Assembly: GCA_019671135.1 (NCBI GenBank)
Contig: JAHRHY010000004.1
Span: 2,728,001-2,792,000 of the forward strand
Length of the DNA: 64,000 nt
DNA from: Linnemannia hyalina
Lineage: Eukaryota; Mortierellomycota; Mortierellomycetes; Mortierellales; Mortierellaceae
Reading direction: 5' to 3'
Made by a program: the position numbers and the translations under genes. The notes beneath the pieces were generated by a model, which was not told the DNA's origin, ran no database searches, and saw only the letters and a program-made list of their open reading frames with translations. Of this stretch, positions 1 through 11,700 are shown one piece after another (position 1 is the stretch's first letter; every line of letters starts with the position of its first letter).

Positions 1-2636
1 CTGACTTGGGTGGTTAGGTTGGAAGCCATGGTGTTTACATTATCCGTCAGCTCTTTCCAGGTTCCATCGACGCCTCCGACCAAAGCCTGACCACCCAACT
101 TGCCCTCGGTACCGACTTCACGAGCAACACGGGTGACCTCGGCCGCAAAGGTTCGCAGCTGCTCAACCATGGAGTTCACGGTCTTCTTGAGCTCGAAAAT
201 TTCTCCTTCTGCCTGAACGTCAATGGTCTTGGACAGGTCTCCACAGGCGACAGCAGTCGTGACCTCGGCGATTGATCTGACTTGGGTGGTCAAATTAGAC
301 GCCATGGTATTCACATTGTCAGTGAGTTCCTTCCAAGTGCCTCCGACGTCTTTGACCTCAGCCTGTCCTCCCAGTTTACCTTCTGTGCCGACCTCGCGGG
401 CGACACGTGTAACTTCAGCAGAGAAAGTAGACAATTGATCCACCTACAAGTTGAATATAAAAAAATGATGAAACATTAATTAGCTGTTAATTTGGCATTC
501 ATCGGCAAACAGTGCTTGGGTATAACAAATGATACAGCGATGAAACTAACCATAATGTTAATGGTATCCTTCAAATCCAAAATCTCTCCTTGGGCTTGGA
601 CATCGATCTTCTTGGACAAATCTCCACAAGCGACGGCGGTGGTGACCTCAGCGATCGATCTGACTTGGGTGGTTAGGTTGGAAGCCATAGTGTTCACATT
701 GTCCGTCAGCTCTTTCCAGGTTCCGTCGACGCCTCCGACCAAAGCCTGACCACCCAATTTGCCTTCAGTGCCGACTTCACGAGCAACACGGGTGACCTCG
801 GCAGCGAACGTCGATAATTGTTCCACCTACCAAAGATACATATGAAGAAAGGATACACACGTTAGTCAATGCCCCAATGCGATATTTCCATCACAGTCAG
901 TGAGTACGCAAGTAATAGAAAACTTACCATGGAGTTGATGGTGTTCTTTAACCCCAGGATTTCGCCCTGGGCTTGGACGTCGATCGTTTTGGAAAGGTCT
1001 CCACAGGCAACAGCAGTCGTTACCTCGGCAATGGATCGGACTTGCGTGGTCAAATTTGACGCCATGGTGTTGACGTTATCTGTGAGCTCCTTCCAAGTGC
1101 CGCTGACATCCTTAACGATGGCCTGACCGCCGAGCTTGCCTTCGGTACCAACCTCACGAGCGACCCTGGTGACCTCGGCTCCAAAAGTTCGCAGCTGCTC
1201 CACCATGGAGTTGACAGTCTTCTTCAGCTCAGAGATCTCTCCTTGGGCCTCGACATCGATGGTCTTGCTCAGGTCTCCACAAGCGACAGCGGTGGTGACC
1301 TCAGCGATGGAACGGACCTGAGTTGTCAAGTTCGAAGCCATGGTGTTGACGTTGTCGGTAAGCTCTTTCCAGGTACCACTAACATCCTTGACAACGGCCT
1401 GACCGCCCAGCTTGCCTTCGGTACCTACTTCAAGACTGACGCGCGAGACCTCCGTGGCAAAAGTACGCAGCTGTTCGACCATTGAGTTCACGGTCTTCTT
1501 CAGCTCAAAAATCTCTCCTTGGGCTTCTACCTCAATGGTCTTGGACAGATCTCCGCAAGCGACTGCGGTCGTGACCTCAGCGATCGACCGGACCTGAGTT
1601 GTCAAATTGGTAGCCATGGTGTTGACATTGTCTGTGAGCTCTTTCCAGGTACCGTCGACGCCCTTGACTTCAGCCTGTCCTCCAAGGATACCCTCAGTTC
1701 CAACTTCGCGGGCAACACGCGTGACCTCGGCAGCGAACGTCCTGAGTTGTCCGACCATGGAGTTGATTGTGTGCTTCAACTCTGAGATCTCGCCCTGAGC
1801 CTGCACGTCGATCTGCTTGCTGAGGTCACCACAAGCGACAGCAGTAGTAACCTCTGCGATTGATCGTACCTGGGTGGTGAGGTTGGAAGCCATAGTGTTG
1901 ACATTGTCTGTAAGCTCCTTCCAGGTACCACTGACGTCCTTGACCGTCGCCTGACCGCCCAGTTTTCCCTCGGTACCGACTTCCAAACTGACACGGGTGA
2001 CTTCAGCGGCAAAAGTACGGAGCTGTTCCACCATCGAGTTGACGGTCTTCTTGAGCTCAAAAATCTCTCCCTGTGCCTGAACGTCAATCTTCTTCGACAA
2101 ATCTCCGCAAGCAACGGCTGTAGTGACCTCAGCGATCGAACGGACTTGGGTAGTGAGGTTCGAGGCCATGAGGTTGACGTTATCCGTGAGTTCCTTCCAG
2201 GTGCCGCTAACATCCTTGACATGGGCCTGTCCGCCCAATTTTCCCTCGGTACCGACCTCGCGAGCGACTCGAGTCACCTCTGCCGCAAAGTTCCGTAGTT
2301 GGTCGACCATAGTGTTCATTGTCTCCTTCAGCTCGAAAATCTCTCCTTGAGCCTGGACATCGATCTTCTTTGACAAATCTCCACAAGCGACAGCGGTGGT
2401 GACTTCAGCGATGGATCTGACTTGAGTGGTGAGGTTGGAAGCCATGGTGTTGACATTGTCCGTCAGCTCTTTCCAGGTTCCATCGACGCCTCCGACCAAA
2501 GCCTGACCGCCAAGCTTGCCCTCGGTTCCGACTTCGTGGGCGACACGGGTGACCTCTGACGAGAATGAGCGCAATTGGTCGACTGTTGTCGTGATTTGTT
2601 TTCGTCGTTATTGTTGTGATATTTGTTGGTTTGTAG

Positions 2637-2668
<32 letters not shown>

Positions 2669-5221
2669 GCGATGACATATGTGGGTGTCCAGATAAGGTT
2701 GTGTTCAGTGGTCGTTACCGATTGAGGTGTTATTGCAATTAAATAATTCCGCGAGAAACATTGAGCCCATGCGAATTTCGTCCGCAGTCGCCAAATGCAA
2801 AAGATTTTCCAATAACGATGATCCAGGGCACACAGATTGGGAAATAAAAGGATAGAGGGAAAAAAGGATAGATGATGTCAGTCGCAAAGAAAAACACAAA
2901 ACACAAAGGAGACAAGAATGTGTGGGCTGTCATGTCGCCATTGTGCCCAACAGACAGCTGCTCAACCGTCGGATACCAAGATGAAAGTATAAACACGAGA
3001 GAAGAAAAACGAGGACCCCAATCAGATTGGCATTCAAGAAAGAAAACGATAGGTCAGGGATACTTCAGGGGTCCTGTTAAGAAATGCGGTATGTCAATCA
3101 AGAGAAAGAGAAGGAAAGAAAAGACGACGCTTCGTCTGAATTGTTCAGTCCCTCGATTCTCTTGCAAGGAATGCAAAAAATACAACACCCCTCTCACCAG
3201 AAGAAGATAAGAAAAGCGAAAGGCGGGGATTGAAATGTGCCAAACAATGCGAAGAGTGAGAGGGGTTGAGCTGCAAGTTGCTTCTCACGTCCGTTCGAGC
3301 AGGTGAAGGGCATGAGGCAGGGAGGAAAAGAAAAACAAAAAAAACCAAAGGAAATAGAGGTCGATAATGCACGCGTCCTTGTGTGTGGCTGTTTGGCAAT
3401 GGATAGTTACAAATGTGTGTTTTGGTTTCGTTGTTGGTCGGCTTGTCGCCATTGTTGTCTTGGTCGTAGTCGCTCAGAGGGTTTATTGGCCGCCTTAACA
3501 GGGTTGCCCTTTTCCTCCTCTTCATGCCATTTTCATTCAACAAAACGGCCTAAACATATAACAGGAGCGCATGCAATGTGATGTTCATTCAATTCTGCTC
3601 CTCCATTCATGCAAAAATAATAATATCATGCCCTTTTCTCGAGATGACGAAAATAATGCAGGACAATAACACACATGCACAGCACCACTTTTTTTTTCCT
3701 CCTTTGCTTTCCTTGTTTGTGCGATAAAGAAATCCCTACGCCATTGCACCCGATATCAGAAACCGAAGATGAAAACATACCCATAGTGTTGATAGTGTTC
3801 TTGAGGACGAGGGTTTCGCCCTTGACGGCAACAGTAATCTTTTGGCTAAGATCACCGTGGGCAACGGCAGTGCAGACAGAGGCAATGTCACGCACTTGCT
3901 CCGAGTGGCTGACGGTCAAGGTGTTGAGATGGCTGACAAACTCTTTCCAGATACCGTGCTCATTCTCCATGTTGGCCTGGACACCGAGGTTGCCCTCGAC
4001 TCCCTGGGCTGCGACACGAATGACTTCCTCTGTAAAGTTGGACAGCTTAGCAACCATTGCGTTGATGGAGGTGGCGAGGAAGGACTGGTTGCACGCAGGG
4101 CGATCGCATGTAATCCGAAGCGATAGGTCTCCTTGGACAACAGCAGTAGCAACGAGGGCGCAATGATGGATGCAGGCGGCGCAAGGGACCTCTTCCATGG
4201 ACAAGTTGGCACCCGAATAGGAAAGGGCTGAGAGCACTAGTGCGGACGGTTCTGAAGGAGGAAGGCCTAGGCTTTGGCCTGGGAGACCGGGGGCCAGGAC
4301 AGCAGCTGCAGGTGCAGCAGGTAAGACTGCAGGCTCTGGAGGATCGAGGAGAAAGGATGAGAGCGCAGAGTTGAAGGAATCAGGGGAGGAAGGACGAGAC
4401 GAGTTGGACAGTTCACCAGGATGAAAGCCCAAGTAGGGCGACATACCTCCATCGACACTCTCGTAGGATGAAGACAACGGCGACAGGCTCCTGTGCTGGT
4501 GGTGGTGAGAGTGTAGGATGCTGAGAGAGTTAGTGGTAGGGAGAGAAGTAGAAGAAGAGAGTGGTGTGGGCGGGGGTGGGGGTGGGGGTGGAGGCAAGGG
4601 AGCCGGCATGGGCATGCCACCTGTGGAGCTGTCAGAGCTGCTGATATGGCTACTACTGCTGCCAGAGAGCGAGGCGGCATCGCTGTAGGAGTGCATTGAT
4701 GGAATAGTAGAGGGACCGTCAAGGTCGATAGAAGAAGAAGGGCGGGCAGAGTATGGCGAAGGATACGAGGTCGAATTGTCGTTCATAAAGTCCCAGGTTG
4801 TCGACGTAGCAACAGCGACACCACCTTTGGTGCCGGCAGCCCATCGGTTTGAGGTGGAAATGGATGAGGAGAGGATGTCGACTGGAGGGGTGAGAATGAG
4901 CGGGGCACGCTGTTGCATGTGATTCTCGACACTTTCGGTTGTGGTTACAGTTGTGTTGGCGTTTTGTTGTAACCGGAGACGGGCAAGGTCGCCTTCGATG
5001 AGGAGGATCTTTTGGACAAGACTTGAGAGACCCAGGTCGACTTTGGTGATTGCCGGTGATTGTTGTGGTTGTTGTTGTGAAGGAATGTTGTTGTTGTCGG
5101 TTGGTTGTTGAAGGGAGAGAAGGGCGGGAGGGAGGTCAGAGTGGTTGTCGTTGAGGAGGGCGTCGATGATTGTTGCGACGTGGTCGAGGTAGAGCTCTTC
5201 TGCGGTTGTTGTTGTTGCCAT
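1..5221 (-). CDS. NIK1: Group III hybrid histidine kinase, N-terminal HAMP-repeat part (partial)
   Basis: Nik1/Os-1 family cytoplasmic osmosensor kinases feed a phosphorelay to Ypd1, Ssk1 and Skn7. Inferred exons on the minus strand are 5221-3781, 2582-928, 826-551 and 443 to the window edge; introns are GT-AG (GTATGT/ACAACAG, GTAAGT/GGTAG, GTTAGT/TGTAG) and all frames join. The ATG at 5221 follows low-complexity 5' sequence and opens with [12 protein letters not shown]. Residues 1-340 are Ser/Pro/Gln-rich. From about residue 350 come tandem 92-residue HAMP units, each with a GDLS motif (mostly AVACGDLSK), a [10 protein letters not shown] motif and an EVTRV motif. Ten GDLS units are visible and an eleventh is starting at base 1. 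The catalytic (HisKA, HATPase) and receiver domains must lie beyond the window, so the family call rests on the HAMP array, which is distinctive. About 1270 residues are visible. Confidence 0.88.
2583..3780 (-). other. Long intron 1 of the histidine kinase gene, with a (CAA)n microsatellite
   Basis: This 1198 nt stretch separates the exon ending in NTM from the exon starting VDQL. The donor reads GTATGT and the acceptor ACAACAG, and the frame is kept (phase 1). It is more than ten times longer than introns 2 and 3 of the same gene (101 and 107 nt). A run of GTT triplets on the plus strand (about 2635-2670; CAA on the sense strand) lies near the acceptor. No HAMP-like peptide is found inside. 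It could hide an alternative promoter or first exon, but nothing seen supports one. Confidence 0.6.
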
Positions 5222-5740
5222 TGTAATTGAGCTGTGTACGTGAGTGTATGTGGGTGTATGCAGGTGATGGTAGATTGTTGGTTGTTGATGAGAGAGAGGG
5301 AGAGAAAGAGAGTGGAGGGAAACTAGAAGGGTATGGTTAGAGAGAAAGAAGGAGGAGGGGTGAGGACGATGGTTTGGAAGAAGAAGAAGAACGAGTTGAG
5401 TGAGTGGAAGTGAGAATAGAACTGAGTGGCCATACCACTTCTGCTTTGAGGGGGTTAAGAGGGTATGGGAGGAAGGGTGGAGAGGGAAGGGTGAGACAGA
5501 TAGAATGAATGCGCGGATAATAAGAACCGGAGTGAGGATGAGGGTGAAGGTGGAGAAGGATGGAGGAAGATAGGGAAGGGAAGAAAGAAGCAAGAAAAAG
5601 GGAAGGGAAGGGAAGGGAAGGGAAGAGAGAAACAAGGAAAGGAAAGGAAAGGAAAGGAAAGGGAGGGAATGGTGCAGGGCGAGGAAGGGAAAAGGAAAGG
5701 GAAAGGGAGAAAAAGGGATCTCTGTTCTCTTGTCTGCGTG

Positions 5741-5775
<35 letters not shown>

Positions 5776-8700
5776 GACAACAACAGAACACAACATAGAG
5801 GAGAGAGAGATGAGAGCAAAGAACAACGGCCCATCAGAGGACAGGGGTGCCAGGGGTGGTCACTGTAGTGTAGCTTTGTAGGACATGGGTGACACCTGGA
5901 CAACATCTACAGGACACTTGGGCATGTCGGAGATGCAGTGTGTGTGTGTGTGTGTCTCTGCGTGTGCGTTAGTCTGAAGGAAGAAGAGACTGACTATTTA
6001 TTCAAAGGGAACTGAGACGCCCATGGACCATGGACAATGCATTTTGACGACAGATTCATACACAGACAGAGAGCACTCGACAGAAGGAGATCGGTCATGT
6101 TGCTATAGCTCTCTCTTTCTCTCTTTCTCTCTCTCTTTCTCTCTCTCTTCCTCTCTCTCTCTCCCTCTCCCTCCCTCTCTCTCTCTCTCTTCTGCTTTCT
6201 GCTTCTGCTTTCTGTGTTTTTCTTCTTGCTCGATCAATGATCAACGACCGAGAGTTGCTGGTGCCGATGGAGCCACTGTCCTGGGTCATATCGCACCCAC
6301 CCACTCACCCACCCAGGATGAGCAATGAAAGAGACAAAAAGGAACATTGAGAGGAGGGGTTGGTGTGTTCTCTTTGGCAACAAAGAGGCAGAGACTAGCT
6401 AACTGTTACCTAGTCTTGTTTTCTCCTGTTCATAGAAAAGAAAGGACCCAACAACATGCCGCCGGTGAGTTGGTACACATCGTATGCATTAGGCAAAGGA
6501 TCATCCATTCACACTCATGCATTGCCTTCCCAAGAAAGGTCAGTTGCTGGCTTGTTTTCGCCTTGCTCGGGGATTACAGACCTGTCTTTTTTAGCGTACT
6601 TTTCAATTGGAGATAGAAAGGGGCGATGAATAAGGGCAAACTATCCTTTTCTTGTTATCTCCCACGTACGCGTGTCCTCTGTCTGTGTGCCCGATGTGTT
6701 ACCCGCGCACAAAAAAGGAACGTGAATGACAGACAAACCCGCCCCCACTGTCAGTCCCTCAGTCAAGTCAGCCATACACCTAATCTCCCTTCTCCCTCTC
6801 TCCATCGCCCATTGCCCATTGCCCCAGCCCCTGAATGAAAAGAACCCCTTCACTAGCGCACTTTTTTTTTTTTTTTTTTTTTTCCATACAAGAACAAAAA
6901 TAAAAGTTCAAGGGTCCTCACATATGGTTTTATTTTTTTCAACTGGCCAACTCTCGCCGATCCATTCGATCCGAATGGCTGTGTTCATGTTATTATATTT
7001 TTCATTGTCTTGTGATCGCATCTTCCTCTTGTCGCTTTTTTTTTTCTTTCGCTCGCTGGTCCTTCTTTTGTGCGCAACAGACATCACGCACTTGTTCAAT
7101 TGCGAAGACTCTCTGCCGCTACCCCAGATCCCCTCCGAGAATAGACCAGCCCGAGTACCTTCCACGTCATACAATAGGGTAAATACCATCTAAAACATGT
7201 ACACACAGCTGACACAGTCAAAAAATGGGCGTCAGAAAGAGGCAATTGACCTCCCGCCACCTTCCTGGCTTGTGAGGGGTCTCCTCCAGAACTCCGTATT
7301 TTTTTGAAATGCTTAGCCCCGAACAAAGCGTCTATTTCTATTGGTAGATTCCCTCCTTTTAGTGAAAGAAGTGAACAATTGCCAGATCTGGTGTTTTGGA
7401 TAGGTGCTCTTCCAACCAGCTCCTTGCGGGGGGTTTAATTTTCCTTCTTCACCGTCTCTTGCACGGCGGCAATGGCATGAGAAAGAGGTTTGGTTGTCAG
7501 CAGACACCAAAAATCTCCCGTTGGTTCATGACGTTCAATTCGTTCCAGTCATTCCTTTCCTCTTCGTTCACCAACACCGAATGATTCTCTCAGTCCCGCC
7601 TCTGCCACATTCTTGGCTGTTGTTCACACTGGCCCCTTTTTGGTTATTGTATCGCTTGATCACCCTGTTTTTCATGCACTTCTCATGAGTCGAGCAAAAA
7701 GAAAGCAATGACAAAATCAAAGACCCAGTTTTTTTTTGCACATGAACCAAAATCAAGTAGCGCATGTGTCTGTGAATGGTTGACCGATAGAGGTAGAGAG
7801 CAACGAGGGAAGAAGGAGCTGCAGGGGGATCCTTTTTCAGAGTAATACGATAGAAACACGGTCAAGGGATCATCGATTATGTACGTGTCATGGACGTATT
7901 CCTTATCTCATTTGCCTCTGGGAACATGATACGGAGCAGGAGGGATGCATTGCCAAGTTACCGATGTGCTTTGCCAGACCAACTGTGCCGTGATCCGTAA
8001 ATACGTCAACCCAGCCCAACCACGGCATAACGTTGGAGGACATGAACGTCCATTTCATCTATCTACATTAGGACATTAGGGAGAGATGAAAAGGAGAGAT
8101 AAAAGGAGATGTAAGGAGTAGATGTGCGAAAGACATGTGCTCTGTGCTCTTCTCTCTCTCCCTCCTCCCTCCTCCCTCTTCCTCATTTTTTTCTCACCCT
8201 CCTTCCTTCTGACTTTCTATGCAGGAATTGACCAATAGGAGACGAGGAAATAAAATGAAATACGACAAGGTGCACGGGAAAGTTCATTTTTCCTGCTCTT
8301 TGTTTGTCAACATTTTTTTTCTCTTCTGTAGATTAGAAAAGCGCACCTTCAGCGCGACACGTAGGCTACCAAGCAAAGGAAGTTAAGTAGGAAGACCTTT
8401 CATCCTCGATATCCTCAAGACGACACCAACGCCTGATAACAAGAAATAAAAAAATAAATACAACAGCCAACCATACACAGTTCACCCGTTGAACAATTGA
8501 ATTAAACCCTGCAAACCACAACAGCCGCGCGGCTAGTAACCTTGGCAGCTACAATGGTTAATGACCATGGTGGTAAAACAAAAACAACAAAAACACCGAT
8601 CACATTGGGATCACATTAATGCACCCGATACCTCATGTCGTGCTGCATCTGCATTGCATGGCATTGTTTTTTTTGCCACATGTAAAACAACAAACAAAAC

Positions 8701-11700
8701 TAACTCTATCGAGTCTTGTCTTGGCGTTCCGAATGAGCAAGCGCTCCGCGGCGTTTTCTTTTTGTCTGGTGGGAAAGTCAGGGTTTGGCAAGGCAGGGGT
8801 AGCTGATACTTTGCTCGCTCTTTTCAGGGGATAACGTCGTAATCGAGGAGAAAAGCCAAGGTTGGAAAACGTAGAAGAGAAACAAAATACATAGCTAGTG
8901 GATGTAGCTTGTTTTGTCAGGTTCAACTCTTTTTGACCCGATACCTTGCCCTATTTTCAGTTTAGGATCTGTCCCTCCTTGAAATTATAACAAACAGGGA
9001 GAAGAAAGAGGCGAGTTCGGTACACATACACACGAACACTACTTTCTTGTTTCGAACATGAATGATTTGTTTACGTTGTACATCTTGACCCCCTTCGCTT
9101 GTGCTTCCTGTTGTTTCGTTGACTCAACAGGAGGAGAAACGGTTGGTTAAAAAGTTTTTCCTCCCTTCATGACGAGAAGTCGTAACTGGCTGTTTTGCAT
9201 TTCTAATCAAATGCTCGAATGTCTCGTGTAACAACACTCCACTCCACTTTTTTGTGCTTCTCCCTCACATATGCACGCGTTTTTCGCTCTCAATATCGCG
9301 CACTTTTTTTTTTTTCTTCTCCGTTCAACAAAGCAAGAGTCGACAGCTGCAAAAGAGAAAACATTTCACAAAGAGGTACCCACTCGCTGTACTGTAGTAC
9401 ATCTCACTCTTTGTTTATTTTACCCACCCTGTCTAATGTTTTACGGCTCACACAGCCTCGCTTTGTTGGGTAGCTGTAAGGCACCTCTTTCAACTTTTCC
9501 AGAAGCGCATTGCCCAAACACATCGAAAAACGGAAAATAAATGCTTACTCAAGCACCAACCCTTTCAAGGTAGAAAGGGTACAGTACCTTGAAAGATTGA
9601 AGGTGCTGTTATCGTGTTCACAGGGAGTGAAACAACAATATTTTACTCGCGCGCGCGCCAGTGTTGGTGGTACAGCGGTACATACATGGTTGACTATGCC
9701 TACCCTTCTACAGTACTTCACTCTCCGAGCGTCAAGCCCTCCCCTGGGATTTACCCGATTTCTATGCAAACAGAAATGCTTTCATGCACACCATCTCAAG
9801 AAAAGAGAAAAAAAGAGTGTTTTTTCGGCTAGTGAGACCCTGTTTGGTGGTAGTACAAACGGTTTACTGGTGTGCGTGACCTTATCCAACCCAATCCCTT
9901 CCCCCCAGCAGCAGCCCTCTCGCAGCAATATTGCTTCCGCACAATGTTCCTTTTGAAAGGTAATTTAACGTCATTGCCTCTCTGTTTTGTTTGTGTGTAG
10001 GTGTCAACGCCGAAATGAGCCCTCTCATGTTTTGTTCATTTATTTAACAAGGTTGTCAAACATCAAAAATGAAAAAGTTTGCCAAGGTGAGATAATAATT
10101 TCAAAGGCTTTCATGGAGGGTTCAAAGGATGCAGGGGTCAATGAACGAGGTGAGTGGCTAATGGCTGTCAATTAAGCCCAGTAATGCTTCACAAAGGGCT
10201 AAAAGAGCTGATTGTTGGTTTGTTTTTTTTCTTTTTAGTTTTGGCATTTAACCATTCACATCTTATTGGCTGTCTATCGCCCTCTTCCTGTGTGAGAGAT
10301 AGTAAACAAGAAGGAAGGACATAAAAAGTAGGGAGAGAAGGCCGCTTTGTTCTTCTTTACGAGGATAAGAGTACCTTCATTTCCCTTTCCAGAGAGATGT
10401 GGCCAATTGATCCGATCCTCCTTTTCTTTGCTAATTCACCGGAGATTTTTTGGTTGACAGATACATTCAGGTACCAACAAAGTACGAGGGCAAGACGAAC
10501 CACCATTGTTTGTTATTGACTGACAGGTTGCGAGCTCAGTTCACGCTCACACGTTCATCAACCAACCCAGCAGCAGCTCTTTCTATTTGCAATCAACACA
10601 ACACACACACAACCAAAAACCAAACCAGCAGAACCAAAGTAAGGCGACCGACCGACCAACCAAAATGAAGTTGTCGTGTCAAGAGAAGGATGGCAAGATA
10701 GAAAAAGAGTTTATGAGCGTACCTTCTCATGGGTAATGAACAAATGAACGGGAACAAAACTCCTACGCTTCCTACATCCCACTCGCCATCTTTCCTCCTT
10801 CAACTGTCGACTCCTTGCCCTATCTACCTTCTGTCATTATTTTTTGCCGCTCAATTTTCGTTGTTTGTGTTAATTTGTCGCCATTTTTTTTTCTTCCTAT
10901 CAACGACGAACGAGAGAGCAAAGAGGAAGAGCGAGAGGTGAAGGCAAAGCAGGAAGAAAAGGGTACATCTCAACCAAAAAAAAAAAAGTGCGATCAAGGG
11001 CGAGCGAGGAATGCGTTGTTTAGTTTTTAAGTTTTGTAGCCCTTTTTTTTTCTCATTCTCCTTCTTTCTCCCGGTGCGTGGACCGAAACAAAGGGAGAGA
11101 TAGCAGTAGCAGCAAGGGGGGAGTACATTGCGAGGAAGGAAGAAGAAGAAAGAAGAAAGAAGAAAGAAGAAGGAATAAAGAACGGAAGGAGGAAGGAAGA
11201 GAGATCATATGGTTGCGATGTGCGCGAAAGTGATGCAGATGCAATGCGATGCGATGACTTGCATTGTCTTCCTCCTTTTTTTTTTTTTTTTTTTTGTTGA
11301 TTTGCCTATGCAGTGTTCTCTCCCAATGTCTCCTTTATTTTTATCATCAGCCTACTCGCCCACCTTTTGCCCACCTCTACCAGCCAACCAACTTAGCACC
11401 ACTTTGTTCTTGCCATTTTTTAACCCCTCGTTTTTTTTTCTCTTCCAAGAACAAACGTAAAAAAAAAAAAAAAAGCCAAAACCTAGCAAAAAGCAGTTGT
11501 AGTGAAAGTATCTGCGTTAGGTTTGCTCTTGAATTGTCCATTGTCTGAGTTCAATGAATATCAAAGCATGTTGACATGAGAGCCGTGTGTGAACGTGTCC
11601 TTTGTTTCTGTTCAAAAAACCCTCAGATTCAGCACTGAACACTTCACGGTGAACGGTGGGTGGTGGTGGTGGGTCAAGGTCTTGAACGGCGACGGACCAA

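Noticed and set aside
1..2582. CRISPR-like or satellite repeats
   Set aside because: The 276 bp periodicity is the coding HAMP unit of the kinase, with amino-acid sequence conserved more than bases.
3626..5791. Longer histidine kinase N-terminus starting upstream of 5221
   Set aside because: The extra N-terminus would translate the (CAGA)n microsatellite and C/T-rich leader; the Met at 5221 starts the first ordered sequence.
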